Both the position numbers and the translations under genes were made by a program. A stretch of 37,966 nt of DNA, from positions 1-37,966 of the forward strand of contig CAMNOS010000011.1 in NCBI GenBank assembly GCA_946546925.1, given 5' to 3'. Shown one piece after another: positions 21,929-31,809 of this stretch (position 1 is the stretch's first letter; each line of letters starts with the position of its first letter). This DNA is from an uncultured Butyrivibrio sp. (GTDB lineage: Bacteria; Bacillota; Clostridia; Lachnospirales; Lachnospiraceae). The notes below the pieces were generated by a model. That model was given only the letters and a program-made list of their open reading frames with translations. It searched no databases and was not told where the DNA came from.

Positions 21929-23965
21929 TTATAGATCGTTAAGCTGTTCACTGAAATAACTCTTTAAGATTTTCTGTAGCATATCCTGTATAAGTTCTCC
22001 GTCGCCGTCCTTTATGGCTCCAAGAAATCTCTCATCCTCGATTATGGCTCCGGAAACTCTTCCGAGCATCTCGGCATTCTGCTGCCTGTTCTCATCCACC
22101 GGCATCGTCATACAGAGTGCTGCTTTTATACCTGACAGCTTGGGATCCTTAAACGTCTGATCCTTTGGAATCGCCGCTGTGATTATCTGACATTCTTTGA
22201 CTGCTTTACTCCTGCAGTGGAAAAGAGCTATCCCTATCTCAGGAAAGATCTGTGTCATTATCTGCTCTCTTGCGGTTATGTCTGCAGCGAGGACCGCCGC
22301 CGCTTTGGCAGTGTCTGTGCTGTCCGTTGCAAGCAGTCTTATCAGCGACTCAAGGGTCGTATCTTCGGAAACTACCATGTGGTGATATCTTCGAATAACA
22401 CCCTTAATTCTTGTAATTATGTTGTTGATCTCATCGAGCTGTCTTGTGAAATCATTGTTTTCCTGCCTTGCAGGCATTGAAGCGTACTCATCTATCTTGA
22501 CGCTTATCTGTAAAATATCCCTCTGGGTAATAAGAGGATTGACCAGGCAGTAATCCACTCCAAGATTATCAACAGCTATGCTGGATATAAAGAAATCCGT
22601 CCTGGATACCACATGCCCGCTTATCTCGTCGACTCCGTAGGCCTTGAGGACAATGTCCCAGTCTGCGAAGTGGCTCTTTAGCTTGGCCATCATGAGCTGC
22701 GCCACGCCAAAACCGCTGGCACATATAACTCCGATGGTCACAGTGCGCTTCTTGCGTCTGCGGGAGTCAATCTTTTCTTTTGCCGCCCCAAAGTGCATTG
22801 CCAGATACCCTATCTCGGCATCTGTGGGGACAAGCCCCGTTTTTTGTGTTATCACCTCAGCCGCTCTCTTGCAGTCCGCGAATACCTCAGGGTACTCACT
22901 CTTTATCTCTGAGAGCAGCGGGTTTGAAATTGCCATGTCATTTTTCATGCGATAAAGTGCCGGTTCAAGATGTACCATGAGCCCTCTTATGAAGTCGTCC
23001 TCATAGCGAAGCTCCCTCGCAAAATCCGGATCCATCGCATCTATCATTCCATCGATGATGCTCATCAGCTCATCGGTCTCCATACCGCTGTCGCCTGTGA
23101 CATCACTGGTGTAGTTAAGTTTTGCCCCCTTTATGTGGAGCAGGATGTTGTTTACCTCAGCCTCGGGGATCTCGATCTCAAACTTCTCCTCCAGCGCTGT
23201 TGCGATATTCTTGGCTATGTCATAGCCGTTATCCAGGCTGGCATCGTAGGTGGTGGAAGAGACGATCTCTCCCTGACTCATCCTCTCAACCGCAACCGCC
23301 AGGTGGACAAGAAGTCCCACATAGGCGTCGTTTGTAAGAAGGTGCAGGTACGGATCATTAACTTCGTCAAGAACAGCCTCCACCTCTGAGAGGATTTCCT
23401 CGTTCATCAGAAGATAAATGTTGTCATCTTCGTTCCGAAGCTTCTGGTTCTTCATGTTTTCGGTGACAAATCTCTGCATCGCAGTCCTGTAGCTCTTTTC
23501 ACTGCCGGAAAGCGATATGCCAAAGCCTGGCTTTCTGATAATAGAAAGGTGACACTCCTCAGCCCACTTACTGATGGCCTCAAGGTCGTTGCTTATGGTG
23601 GCTTCGCTGACACCGAACATGTCGCTGTAGTAAAAGAGTTTTTGAGGTTCCCTGTTTCTGAGCAGTTCCAGTTTAAGGAGCTCTCTTCTCTTTTCCTTAT
23701 CAGATATTATCTGATCAGAGTGGGATCTGACCGCCTCAAGAAGTTCTGCCTTTTTCTCCGCAGTGCCTTCTATCTGGCTGCCCTCACCCTTCTTTCTTAC
23801 AAGGGTCAGATCATATCCCTTGAGTATAGCCGAGATATAATCTGCCTCCCTCAAAATGGTGCGCTTACTTACACCCAGAGCGTCAGCGACCTCACTGTCT
23901 GTCGCCGGCTGCTCTGCGTTTAGCAAATAAAGTATTATTTGTCTTATGCGCGGTGTAAGTTCCAT
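21929..23965 (-). CDS. mtlR: PRD-containing mannitol operon activator MtlR
   Basis: This is a 678-residue BglG/MtlR-type transcriptional activator. Domains in order: an N-terminal winged HTH (about 1-90, with a Val-Ser-Lys-Arg-Thr-Ile-Leu-Arg recognition helix), PRD1 and PRD2 (about 170-395), an EIIB-like domain with Cys in Val-Ile-Cys-Ala-Ser-Gly-Phe-Gly (about 405-495), and an EIIA-like domain with His near 583 in Ala-Leu-Phe-His-Cys-Arg. In characterised MtlR, HPr phosphorylates the PRDs to activate, and EIIA or EIIB phosphorylates the other domains to inactivate. It starts at the ATG at 23963-23965 with GGAG upstream, 15 bases after mtlA. The likely targets are the inverted repeats upstream of mtlA. 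Confidence 0.92.
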   Translation of the reverse strand: MELTPRIRQIILYLLNAEQPATDSEVADALGVSKRTILREADYISAILKGYDLTLVRKKGEGSQIEGTAEKKAELLEAVRSHSDQIISDKEKRRELLKLELLRNREPQKLFYYSDMFGVSEATISNDLEAISKWAEECHLSIIRKPGFGISLSGSEKSYRTAMQRFVTENMKNQKLRNEDDNIYLLMNEEILSEVEAVLDEVNDPYLHLLTNDAYVGLLVHLAVAVERMSQGEIVSSTTYDASLDNGYDIAKNIATALEEKFEIEIPEAEVNNILLHIKGAKLNYTSDVTGDSGMETDELMSIIDGMIDAMDPDFARELRYEDDFIRGLMVHLEPALYRMKNDMAISNPLLSEIKSEYPEVFADCKRAAEVITQKTGLVPTDAEIGYLAMHFGAAKEKIDSRRRKKRTVTIGVICASGFGVAQLMMAKLKSHFADWDIVLKAYGVDEISGHVVSRTDFFISSIAVDNLGVDYCLVNPLITQRDILQISVKIDEYASMPARQENNDFTRQLDEINNIITRIKGVIRRYHHMVVSEDTTLESLIRLLATDSTDTAKAAAVLAADITAREQIMTQIFPEIGIALFHCRSKAVKECQIITAAIPKDQTFKDPKLSGIKAALCMTMPVDENRQQNAEMLGRVSGAIIEDERFLGAIKDGDGELIQDMLQKILKSYFSEQLNDL

Positions 23966-23980
23966 TATCACTCCATTATC

Positions 23981-25390
23981 TTAAGCCTGGATCTTGAGCT
24001 CCTCTGCAAGTTTGTCATACTCAGGAGCAGACATAAAGTTGCTGATTGTTATTATCCTTGCATTGGGAGCGCTCTTTCTTGCTCTTCCTGCCAGATCCTG
24101 GTGAGTTACAACGATCTGCGTCTCTGCAGGTATCTCTGAAACTGATGCGTGCTTAACTTCGATATCTGTTCTGCCTACATCTGTAAGCTTCTTTCTGAGA
24201 ACGGTTGCACCCATAGCGGATGATCCCATTCCTGCATCACATGCGAATACGATGTGCTTGATGTCAGCGCTGTCTGTAGCTACAAGTGTATCTGCTACAG
24301 TCTTAACTTCGCTTGCTGCAACGCCCTTTGACTGAGCCTTCATCTCTTTCATCTGAGCTGTTGAATCCTCTAAAGATCCCTTAGCGTTTGAAAGACGGAT
24401 GATAGGAGCTGCGATCACAAAAGAAACAGCTGCTGCAATTACTACTGAAAGAAGTACCATTAATGTTGATCCCTTAGGAGCCATTCCGAGGTAAGCGATG
24501 ATTGATCCGGGTGCAGGAGGGCCTGCAAGACCAAGCCTGAACGCTGTGTTGAAGATCATAGCTGCTACTGATCCACCGATTGTTGCAAGAAGAAGAAGTG
24601 GATTCATCAGTACATAAGGGAAGTAGATCTCGTGGATACCACCAAGGAGGTGAACGATAAGTGCTCCGGGTGCGGAATCCTTTGTAACCTTATCCTTAGC
24701 AAAGAGCCAGTAAGCAACAAGTACGCCTGTGCCTGCGCCGGGGTTTGTCTCGATCATGTAGAAGATTGACTTGCCGGCTGTAGCAACCTGCTCTGCTCCA
24801 AGAGGAGTGAAGATACCGTGGTTGATAGCGTTGTTAAGGAAAAGAACCTTAGCGGGCTCAACAAAAATTGAAACAAGAGGAAGAATGTTGTTGTTAACGA
24901 GAACTGCAACACCACCGTTGAGCAGGGCAAGAACACCGCCCATGAAAGGTCCGATTACGTAGTAACCAAGGATTGCAAGTAAAAGTCCAAGGATACCAAC
25001 TGAGAAGTTGTTAACGAGCATCTCGAAGCCTGCAGGGATCTTACCCTCGACAGCCTTGTCGAACTTCTTGATAACCCATCCTGCAAGAGGTCCTGCGATC
25101 ATAGCGCCCATGAACATTGTGTACTCTGTTCCGCAGATAACACCGATTGTCATGATTGCGCCCATAACTGCTCCTCTTGCTCCGCCTACCATCTTACCGC
25201 CCTGATAAGCGATGAGAATAGGAAGAACGTATGTAAGCATAGGGCCTACGATTGAACTTAACTGTGCATTGGGTAGCCAGCCTGAGTCAATGAAAAGAGC
25301 TGTCAAAAGGCCCCATGCGATGAAAGCGCCGATATTCGGCATAACCATTCCACTTAGGAATCGTCCAAAACTTTGTATCTTATCTTTCAT
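23981..25390 (-). CDS. mtlA: PTS mannitol transporter EIICB
   Basis: This is a 469-residue mannitol permease. The EIIC membrane part (about 1-340) has the family's multiple helices and the sugar-site Gly-Gly-Ile-His-Glu-Ile-Tyr-Phe-Pro-Tyr segment. A flexible linker leads to the EIIB domain (about 375-469), whose phospho-cysteine lies near residue 384 in Phe-Ala-Cys-Asp-Ala-Gly-Met-Gly-Ser-Ser. The EIIA part is a separate gene (mtlF), as in B. subtilis. It imports mannitol (or a closely related hexitol) while phosphorylating it at C1. It is first in the operon, with AAGGGG before the ATG and a promoter with two operator-like palindromes about 110-180 bases upstream. Confidence 0.95.
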   Translation of the reverse strand: MKDKIQSFGRFLSGMVMPNIGAFIAWGLLTALFIDSGWLPNAQLSSIVGPMLTYVLPILIAYQGGKMVGGARGAVMGAIMTIGVICGTEYTMFMGAMIAGPLAGWVIKKFDKAVEGKIPAGFEMLVNNFSVGILGLLLAILGYYVIGPFMGGVLALLNGGVAVLVNNNILPLVSIFVEPAKVLFLNNAINHGIFTPLGAEQVATAGKSIFYMIETNPGAGTGVLVAYWLFAKDKVTKDSAPGALIVHLLGGIHEIYFPYVLMNPLLLLATIGGSVAAMIFNTAFRLGLAGPPAPGSIIAYLGMAPKGSTLMVLLSVVIAAAVSFVIAAPIIRLSNAKGSLEDSTAQMKEMKAQSKGVAASEVKTVADTLVATDSADIKHIVFACDAGMGSSAMGATVLRKKLTDVGRTDIEVKHASVSEIPAETQIVVTHQDLAGRARKSAPNARIITISNFMSAPEYDKLAEELKIQA

Positions 25391-25499
25391 AAGTTTCCCC
25401 TTCCAACCTGAATGTCAGGTAGTTTAATCACGGGCCTTTCGCACGTCTGCTCTGTGCCCCATCTCTTTACTGACGAATGCATTCGATTGATTTAATCTT

Positions 25500-25528
25500 A
25501 TTGTATTTGTACGCAATACAAAAAGCAA
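25500..25528 (-). promoter_or_regulatory. mtlA operon promoter with overlapping palindrome
   Basis: On the minus strand TTGCTT (25523-25528) and TACAAT (25500-25505) are exactly 17 bases apart, and transcription would begin near 25493. TTGTATT (25501-25507) and AATACAA (25515-25521) form a perfect 7-bp palindrome, with a 7-base centre, covering the -10 and spacer. A repressor bound there would block the promoter. Confidence 0.6.
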
Positions 25529-25545
25529 TTTATACATATTTAAGT

Positions 25546-25568
25546 TTGTCACCCCCATCAAGTGACAA
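25546..25568. promoter_or_regulatory. Operator-like palindrome upstream of the mtlA promoter
   Basis: TTGTCAC (25546-25552) and GTGACAA (25562-25568) form a perfect 7-bp inverted repeat with a 9-base centre, centred about 64 bases upstream of the predicted mtlA start. The position suits an activator, and MtlR encoded in the operon is the natural candidate. Confidence 0.5.
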
Positions 25569-25581
25569 GCTCTTAAGAATC

Positions 25582-25612
25582 AAAAAAGGCGCGGGGTCCG
25601 GGGCCCGCGCCT
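25582..25612 (-). terminator. Intrinsic terminator of the chemoreceptor gene
   Basis: A very GC-rich stem (AGGCGCGGG with CCCGCGCCT, 25588-25612) is followed on the minus strand by TTTTTT (25582-25587). It directly follows the stop of the chemoreceptor gene. Confidence 0.9.
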
Positions 25613-25632
25613 TTATAAAAATTCTATAAATT

Positions 25633-27414
25633 TTAGAGGTTGACAAACTTCCTGGTGGAGTCTGACAGCTGACTTGTAACCTTGTTGTTGTTGTCCATGG
25701 CATCGCCGATTCCCTGTATCTCACCTACGATCTCTGTGGAATTGTTAGCCGACAGGCTGATAGCCTGAGTGCTCTCCTCAACAGAGTCTGTAATCGTTAT
25801 GATGGAATCTGCCATTGCATGCATTGTCTCATCAAGAGAGTCAGCCTTGTCTGAGAATCTCTCCAGGATATCTGTCATGATACCCGCTGTGCTCTCGTAC
25901 TTCTCACCTGTCTCCACGAAGGCTTCATAGTCACCGATAACAGTGGTATTGATGAAATCAACAACTTCCATGGCATTCTCTGACAGGCTGCGAACCGCCT
26001 GGGTAACATTTCCGCTGATGGTCTGGATGTTACCGGCGGTCTGTCTGCTGTTGTCAGCAAGTGCACTGATCTCCTGGGCAACAACCGCAAATCCTTTTCC
26101 TGCTTCCCCTGCTCTTGCCGCCTCTATGCTGGCATTGAGGGCAAGAAGGTTAGTCTGTGATGCAATATCCAGGATAACCTTGGTGAGCTCTGCAATCTGG
26201 TTGACCTGCTCGCTGTCCTTGACTGATTCATCGAGCGTCCTGCTGAGAGCTTCAACTCTTGATCCTGTGTTCTCCTTTTTCTGCATTGCTTCATTCTTTA
26301 TTGCATCTGCTTCCTTGCGGATCTCGCTTGCCTTTTCTTTTCCTGTTGACACTTCATCATTGATACTCTCAACAGCGCCTCTCACATCTTCCAGCTGTCC
26401 CTTTATGTGGTCTGCGGTAGTGGATACATTGTCCATACTTGCAGCGAGTTCCTGAAGTGCTGCCGATGTGTTGGTTATGTTGTCGTTGGCTGCGGCGATC
26501 TGAGAAGTCATCCTGTCTGAGGAATCTGTGAGGATAAGCGTACCCTTCTTGACGTCTTTCATGACACTCTGAAGAGTCTCTATGAATTCATTTATTCCAT
26601 CTCTGATGAATATGAGCTCATTTCCTGTCTTTACCTTGATCCTCGTTGTGAGGTCACCTTTTCCGGCTTTGATATTGCCGATGATATCCTGTACTTCATC
26701 TGCTATGGCAGTAATGACTTTGGTAATAAGGAAGAAGGAAACGTAGAGATTCAGGAGCAGACAGATGATAAAGATTACCATACCAACAACATTCATCGTA
26801 GTGATCCTGCTTCTCTCCTGGTTGATGAAACCTGAAATATTGCCCTGAAGCGCCTCAACATGGCTGTCAAGTTCATCAAACCCTGTCTGTACACCGGAAT
26901 AGTTGGTCTGGTAGTCGCCTGTGATTATTTCAGATGCAGCCTGGCCGTCTCCGGAAGTCATCATGATCTCAAAAGCCTTGTCCAGGTCCGTCATCATTCC
27001 CTCTGCATAGGAAGAAAGTGTTGCTGTTGCAGTGGGGTCTCCGTACTGTGCGAATTCATCACCAATACTCTTTATGTTACTCCTGATGTTGCTCTCACAG
27101 GTTGCAATCCTGTTAGCTACAGTCTGCTTTTCAGCATCCCCGTAATAGCTCCACAGCCCCAGTGCGCTCTGTATGGTCCCGTCCAGAACTGCAATGTCCT
27201 CTTTGACCTTGCCTTCTTTCTGGATAAGTTTTGTTACGCCTGACATTATACTCTGGACACTTGAGGTCATATCTGATATTCCGTCATTGACAACAAAGCT
27301 AACCGCATTGAACACAATGAACATCAGAATGTTAAAAAACAGGATCTGAACCGGAATTGATTTATAAAACTTAACCTTCCCGGTTTTATTAGCTGCGCCG
27401 TTATTCACACTCAT
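25633..27414 (-). CDS. Methyl-accepting chemotaxis protein
   Basis: This 593-residue transmembrane chemoreceptor has a first membrane helix (about 17-40) and a helical extracytoplasmic sensor of about 165 residues (probably a four-helix bundle). A second membrane helix (about 208-230), a HAMP linker and a long coiled-coil signalling domain follow. The hairpin tip is the highly conserved [19 protein letters not shown] segment that contacts CheA and CheW. There is no C-terminal pentapeptide tether. The gene stands alone, with its own promoter (TATAAT at 27452-27457, TTGAAA about 15 bases further up) and terminator. The ligand is unknown; the adjoining mannitol operon does not prove a link. Confidence 0.93.
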   Translation of the reverse strand: MSVNNGAANKTGKVKFYKSIPVQILFFNILMFIVFNAVSFVVNDGISDMTSSVQSIMSGVTKLIQKEGKVKEDIAVLDGTIQSALGLWSYYGDAEKQTVANRIATCESNIRSNIKSIGDEFAQYGDPTATATLSSYAEGMMTDLDKAFEIMMTSGDGQAASEIITGDYQTNYSGVQTGFDELDSHVEALQGNISGFINQERSRITTMNVVGMVIFIICLLLNLYVSFFLITKVITAIADEVQDIIGNIKAGKGDLTTRIKVKTGNELIFIRDGINEFIETLQSVMKDVKKGTLILTDSSDRMTSQIAAANDNITNTSAALQELAASMDNVSTTADHIKGQLEDVRGAVESINDEVSTGKEKASEIRKEADAIKNEAMQKKENTGSRVEALSRTLDESVKDSEQVNQIAELTKVILDIASQTNLLALNASIEAARAGEAGKGFAVVAQEISALADNSRQTAGNIQTISGNVTQAVRSLSENAMEVVDFINTTVIGDYEAFVETGEKYESTAGIMTDILERFSDKADSLDETMHAMADSIITITDSVEESTQAISLSANNSTEIVGEIQGIGDAMDNNNKVTSQLSDSTRKFVNL

Positions 27415-27451
27415 GCTGAATCTCCTTTCATAAACAAATATCCACTTAATG

Positions 27452-27479
27452 ATTATACCGCTATTTTCCTGTTTTCAAA
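27452..27479 (-). promoter_or_regulatory. Promoter of the chemoreceptor gene
   Basis: On the minus strand a perfect TATAAT (27452-27457) is preceded by TTTGAA or TTGAAA (27473-27479) at 15-16 bases. It looks like a sigma-A promoter rather than the flagellar sigma-D type. Confidence 0.5.
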
Positions 27480-27526
27480 GCGTTTTATAATAATTTTATA
27501 AACGTTTTTACGCTCCCTTCAGGGCA

Positions 27527-27559
27527 TAAAAGAGCTGCCGTCTATACTTTAACGGCAGC
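27527..27559 (-). terminator. Intrinsic terminator of ftsH
   Basis: GCTGCCGT (27534-27541) and ACGGCAGC (27552-27559) form a perfect 8-bp stem with a 10-base loop. On the minus strand it is followed by TCTTTTAT, 34 bases past the ftsH stop. Confidence 0.85.
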
Positions 27560-27592
27560 CAAGTTACTTGAACCAATAGTGTATGTTTATGA

Positions 27593-29887
27593 TTATTTTC
27601 TGTCAAAATCATCCGAAACATGTGAGAACACACCCTGCCTTGGAGGATTGGTCTCACCTGCTGCTGAGTTGCTCACCTCAGCGTCCCCGGCGGGTGCCTC
27701 TGCTTTTTCCACAGGATCTTCTCCTGTGCTTCTGCCTGTAGTCTCTCCGCTCTCCTGCAGGTCTGCATCCCCTTCCGGCTGTACCGGACTTTGAAGTGTC
27801 CTGTGTGCTTCACCGACAACAGCCTCAAATGAAGGCTGACCTGTTGTATCTGCGCCGGTGCTGTCCTCAGTTTTCTTATTGCTCTTAACAGGAACATCCT
27901 CGCCCACAAGCGCCGACTCAGCTCTTGTGGCATATATCCTGCCACGCTTTGCAGCCTCAGCCTCTTCCTCAGTGGGTTCAGGGATGTTGCACACCTCTCT
28001 GTATATCTTCATGAACTCCTTGCCGGTGATCGTCTCCTTCTCAATGAGGAACTGGGCAATCTTGTCCATGGCATCAAGGTGATCTCTGATTATCTGCTTG
28101 GCCTTCTCGTAGCAGTCAGCAAGAAGCTTCTGTACTTCTGCGTCAACCTCTGCTGCTGTCTGATCTGAACAGTTGAGTATCCTGTTGCCGTCAAGGTACC
28201 TGTTCTGAATGGACTCAAGCTGCATCAGACCAAATCTGTCGCTCATACCGAACATTGTGATCATGCTGCGGGCCATGTTGGTGGCCTTCTCAATATCATT
28301 CTCGGCTCCTGTCGTAACGGTGTTGAAGATGACTTCTTCTGCAGCACGTCCGCCCAGGGATACGATGATATCGTCAATAAGCTCATCCTTGGTCTGAAGA
28401 TATTTCTCATCTTCAGGCACCTGCATAACATATCCCAGGGCTCCCATGGTCCTTGGAACGATTGTGATCTTCTGTACCGGCTCCGTGTTCTTCTGAACCG
28501 CGCTGATAAGAGCGTGACCAACCTCGTGGTATGAAACAATCTTTCTCTCCTCTTTGCTGAGGATCCTGTCCTTTTTCTCTTTTCCCACAAGCACCTGCTC
28601 AACAGCTTCCATAAGATCCTGCTGGCAGACATATTCTCTGTGGGCCTTGACTGCATTGATGGCAGCCTCGTTGATCATGTTGGCCAGGTCTGATCCCACA
28701 GCGCCGCTGGTGGCAAGGGCGATTCCCTTGAGGTCAACGGTCTCGTCCATCTTGACATCCTTGGAGTGGACCTTAAGGATCTCCTCTCTTCCCTTGAGAT
28801 CCGGCTTATCTACGATGATACGCCTGTCGAAACGTCCGGGACGAAGAAGCGCCTTGTCAAGGATCTCCGGTCTGTTGGTAGCACCAAGAATAAGTACACC
28901 CTTTGAGGAGTCGAATCCGTCCATCTCGGAAAGGAGCTGGTTAAGTGTCTGCTCACGCTCCTCGTTACCGCCGCCATACTTGCTGTCACGGCTTCGACCG
29001 ATGGCGTCTATCTCATCTATAAAAATAATACATGGCGCATTCTTGCTTGCTTCTGAAAAGAGGTCCCTTACACGGCTTGCGCCGACACCGACATAAAGCT
29101 CGATGAAGTCGGAACCTGCAAGAGAGTAGAACGGCACATGAGCTTCACCTGCAACGGCCTTGGCAAGAAGTGTCTTACCGGTTCCGGGAGGGCCCACAAG
29201 AAGTGCTCCCTTAGGGAGCTTAGCTCCAATCTTGGCGTACTTGGCAGGGTTGTGAAGGAAATCTACAACTTCTACCAGGGACTCTTTTGCCTCGTCCTCA
29301 CCTGCCACATCCTTGAAGGTAACTCCGGTCTCCTTCTGAACATAGACCTTGGCGTTGCTCTTTCCTACGCTCAGAGGTCCGCCTCCTCTTCCCATCCTCT
29401 TGAAGATGAGGGAAAGGAGGAACCACATGAGAAGAATCGGTGCAATGTAATATAATATGAAGGTAAGGATAGCACCTGATGAATCCGGCACCTCGCTTGA
29501 TACCTCAACCCCCGCAGCCAGCATCCTCTGTGTGAGGACTGAGTCCTCCTCAGCCTTGCCGGTGTAATAGGTGATCGTGGTATAACCCGTCAGGGAGTAG
29601 CCAAAGCCTAGCTGGTCCTCAGCCTTTTTCTCCTTGGGATAGATGTTCACCCTGTCATCCTCGATGACGATTCGCTCAACCTTACCTTCTTCCACCATCT
29701 GAATGAACTCGGTATATGTAACCTCGCTGTTGGTGTTCTCAGAAAAGGCTCTGAGGAAGTAGGTCATGCAGACCATGGTAACAAGAGCTGCAACCAGAAG
29801 AAGGATTATATTCTGTCTTCTGGGGGAGCCATTCTGATCCCCGCCCCCGAGGGGATTGTTATTTCTCTGATTCTGATTATTATCCAT
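27593..29887 (-). CDS. ftsH: ATP-dependent zinc metalloprotease FtsH
   Basis: FtsH is a membrane-anchored AAA+ protease that removes damaged membrane proteins and short-lived regulators. The protein has two N-terminal membrane helices (about 28-50 and 145-168) around a small extracytoplasmic domain. The AAA module has Walker A Gly-Pro-Pro-Gly-Thr-Gly-Lys-Thr (about 229-236), Walker B with Asp-Glu-Ile-Asp and the second region of homology. The zinc site His-Glu-Val-Gly-His lies at about 451-455. At 764 residues it is longer than usual. After about residue 634 there is an acidic, Thr/Ser/Pro/Glu-rich tail of some 130 residues with no recognisable domain. It is divergent from pyrG. Confidence 0.96.
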   Translation of the reverse strand: MDNNQNQRNNNPLGGGDQNGSPRRQNIILLLVAALVTMVCMTYFLRAFSENTNSEVTYTEFIQMVEEGKVERIVIEDDRVNIYPKEKKAEDQLGFGYSLTGYTTITYYTGKAEEDSVLTQRMLAAGVEVSSEVPDSSGAILTFILYYIAPILLMWFLLSLIFKRMGRGGGPLSVGKSNAKVYVQKETGVTFKDVAGEDEAKESLVEVVDFLHNPAKYAKIGAKLPKGALLVGPPGTGKTLLAKAVAGEAHVPFYSLAGSDFIELYVGVGASRVRDLFSEASKNAPCIIFIDEIDAIGRSRDSKYGGGNEEREQTLNQLLSEMDGFDSSKGVLILGATNRPEILDKALLRPGRFDRRIIVDKPDLKGREEILKVHSKDVKMDETVDLKGIALATSGAVGSDLANMINEAAINAVKAHREYVCQQDLMEAVEQVLVGKEKKDRILSKEERKIVSYHEVGHALISAVQKNTEPVQKITIVPRTMGALGYVMQVPEDEKYLQTKDELIDDIIVSLGGRAAEEVIFNTVTTGAENDIEKATNMARSMITMFGMSDRFGLMQLESIQNRYLDGNRILNCSDQTAAEVDAEVQKLLADCYEKAKQIIRDHLDAMDKIAQFLIEKETITGKEFMKIYREVCNIPEPTEEEAEAAKRGRIYATRAESALVGEDVPVKSNKKTEDSTGADTTGQPSFEAVVGEAHRTLQSPVQPEGDADLQESGETTGRSTGEDPVEKAEAPAGDAEVSNSAAGETNPPRQGVFSHVSDDFDRK

Positions 29888-29914
29888 ATTTTTTCCCTTT
29901 TCATTGTAATACTA

Positions 29915-29923
29915 TGCTATAAT
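29915..29923 (+). promoter_or_regulatory. Extended -10 promoter of pyrG
   Basis: TGC followed by a perfect TATAAT (29918-29923) forms an extended -10 with no good -35. Transcription would begin near 29930, giving a leader of about 170 nt. A second possible promoter (TTGATT 30030-30035, 16 bases, TTTAAT 30052-30057) lies closer to the gene. Confidence 0.45.
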
Positions 29924-29947
29924 ATCACATATTGTGCAGATTTGTAC

Positions 29948-30006
29948 GGCTCGAGAATTAAATAAGCTTAGCAAGCGAGCTTGCACGCTCATTTAACTTT
30001 CGAGCC
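29948..30006 (+). promoter_or_regulatory. Large hairpin in the pyrG leader
   Basis: Bases 29948-29967 and 29987-30006 pair at 18 of 20 positions (one G-U), and the loop holds a second hairpin, GCAAG/CTTGC (29971-29975 with 29980-29984). No U-tract follows, so it is not a terminator as it stands. It may be a stabilising 5' structure or part of a regulatory leader; its sequence differs from repeats A and B. Confidence 0.5.
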
Positions 30007-30102
30007 TTGTATCATCATATCGCACACAATTGATTATTTCAATCTTTTAACTTTAATTAATTCTTGAAACTTTTGTGAATTTCCTAGGAGGGTAATTAAA
30101 AA

Positions 30103-31710
30103 ATGGCTGTTAAGTACATCTTTGTGACCGGTGGTGTTGTATCAGGACTTGGAAAAGGAATCACTGCTGCTTCCCTGGGGCGTCTTCTCAAGGCCCGTGG
30201 GTATAAGGTAACGATGCAGAAGTTCGATCCCTACATCAACATCGACCCCGGAACAATGAACCCCGTTCAGCACGGTGAAGTTTTTGTAACGGAGGACGGC
30301 ACGGAGACAGACCTCGACCTTGGACATTACGAGAGATTCATCGACGAGAATCTGGACAAGAACTCCAACGTGACAACCGGCAAGATCTACTGGTCAGTCC
30401 TTCAGAAGGAGAGGCGCGGTGACTACGGCGGAAGGACCGTTCAGGTAATCCCTCATATCACCAATGAGATTAAGAGCAAGTTCTACAGGAACTTCACCGA
30501 TGATGAGACGAGGATTGCCATCATCGAAGTCGGCGGAACCGTGGGAGATATCGAATCCCAGCCCTTTCTGGAGGCCATCAGACAGTTCCAGCACGAAGTA
30601 GGACACGAGAATGCAATGCTCATCCTTGTTTCACTTATTCCTTACCTTCGCTGCTCACAGGAGATCAAGACCAAGCCCACCCAGTCCGCAGTCAAGACCA
30701 TGCAGGGAATGGGACTTCAGCCTGATGTGATTGTCTGCAGGAGCGAGCTTGAGCTCGACCAGGAGACCAAGGACAAGATAGCTCTTTTCTGCAATGTTCC
30801 CGCAAGCCACGTTCTAAACAACCTCGACCTTGAGTATCTCTATGAGGCACCTCTTGCCATGGAGAAAGAACATCTGGCTCAGGTTGCCTGTGAGTGCCTG
30901 AACCTTGAGTGCCCTGAACCCGACCTCACAGACTGGAAGGCAATGGTTGACACCCTCTACTCATTAAAGCACGAAGTGAGAGTTGCCCTTGTAGGTAAGT
31001 ACACACAGCTCCACGACGCCTACATCAGTGTCGTTGAAGCACTTAAGCACGGCGGAATCTCCAATCACACCGCAGTTGATATCAAGTGGGTAGACTCAGA
31101 AGAAGTTACAGAAGACAATGTACAGGAGATTCTCTCTGATGTAGACGGACTCATCGTTCCCGGCGGCTTCGGCGACCGCGGCATCGAGGGCATGATCACT
31201 TCCATCAAGTATGCAAGAGAGAACAACCTGCCATACCTCGGCCTCTGCCTTGGAATGCAGCTGGCAATCGTAGAATTTGCAAGACACGTTGTGGGATATA
31301 CAGATGCACACTCAATTGAGTTTGATCCCAGTACACAGCATCCTATGATAGCTCTTTTACCTGATCAGAACGGCGTTGAGGACATCGGCGGAACCCTTCG
31401 TCTCGGCTCCTATCCTTGCGTCCTCGACAAGGACTCCAAGGCATTTGAGCTCTTTGGTACCGAGAACATCACCGAGCGCCACCGCCACAGGTATGAGGTC
31501 AACAACGACTACAGAAACGTGCTCGTTCAGAACGGCATGAAGCTCTGCGGCATGTCCCCTGACGGAAGGATTGTTGAGATGATCGAGCTTCCTTCCAACT
31601 CCTTCCACATGGCAACCCAGGCTCATCCGGAACTCAAGAGCCGTCCCAACAGACCACACCCTCTCTTCTCAGGGTTCATCAAGGCAGCCCTGGAGCACGA
31701 GAGCAGATAA
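30103..31710 (+). CDS. pyrG: CTP synthase
   Basis: CTP synthase makes CTP from UTP, ATP and glutamine. The 535-residue protein has the N-terminal amidoligase domain ([10 protein letters not shown], about residues 9-18; Asp and Glu for Mg2+ further on). A C-terminal glutamine amidotransferase domain has the catalytic Cys in Gly-Leu-Cys-Leu-Gly-Met-Gln and a His-x-Glu (Ala-His-Pro-Glu) near the end. The ATG follows TAGGAGGG. It is a single-gene unit, divergent from ftsH, with a long structured leader and a strong hairpin behind it. Confidence 0.97.
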   Translation: MAVKYIFVTGGVVSGLGKGITAASLGRLLKARGYKVTMQKFDPYINIDPGTMNPVQHGEVFVTEDGTETDLDLGHYERFIDENLDKNSNVTTGKIYWSVLQKERRGDYGGRTVQVIPHITNEIKSKFYRNFTDDETRIAIIEVGGTVGDIESQPFLEAIRQFQHEVGHENAMLILVSLIPYLRCSQEIKTKPTQSAVKTMQGMGLQPDVIVCRSELELDQETKDKIALFCNVPASHVLNNLDLEYLYEAPLAMEKEHLAQVACECLNLECPEPDLTDWKAMVDTLYSLKHEVRVALVGKYTQLHDAYISVVEALKHGGISNHTAVDIKWVDSEEVTEDNVQEILSDVDGLIVPGGFGDRGIEGMITSIKYARENNLPYLGLCLGMQLAIVEFARHVVGYTDAHSIEFDPSTQHPMIALLPDQNGVEDIGGTLRLGSYPCVLDKDSKAFELFGTENITERHRHRYEVNNDYRNVLVQNGMKLCGMSPDGRIVEMIELPSNSFHMATQAHPELKSRPNRPHPLFSGFIKAALEHESR

Positions 31711-31734
31711 ATCAAATACTTCTAAAGCCACTGG

Positions 31735-31793
31735 GGACGTTACAATTTGACTGATTTAGAAAACCAGTCAAACTGTAACGTCCTCATTTTTCT
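31735..31793 (+). terminator. Long-stem terminator of pyrG
   Basis: Bases 31735-31753 and 31765-31783 pair at 18 of 19 positions with an 11-base loop, followed by TCATTTTTCTC. It serves pyrG and lies between convergent genes, so it may slow transcription from the other side too. The perfect long arms resemble the GGGGACG-type palindromes scattered in many clostridial genomes. Confidence 0.75.
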
Positions 31794-31809
31794 CATTGGT
31801 GTGGCAGGC

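Noticed and set aside
25501-25521. CcpA cre site at the mtlA promoter
   Set aside because: The palindrome has a CG near its middle, but the flanking bases do not fit the cre consensus; it is better described as an operator of unknown owner.
30030-30045. FNR box (TTGAT-N4-ATCAA) upstream of pyrG
   Set aside because: TTGAT is present, but the second half-site is shifted and does not match ATCAA at the right spacing.
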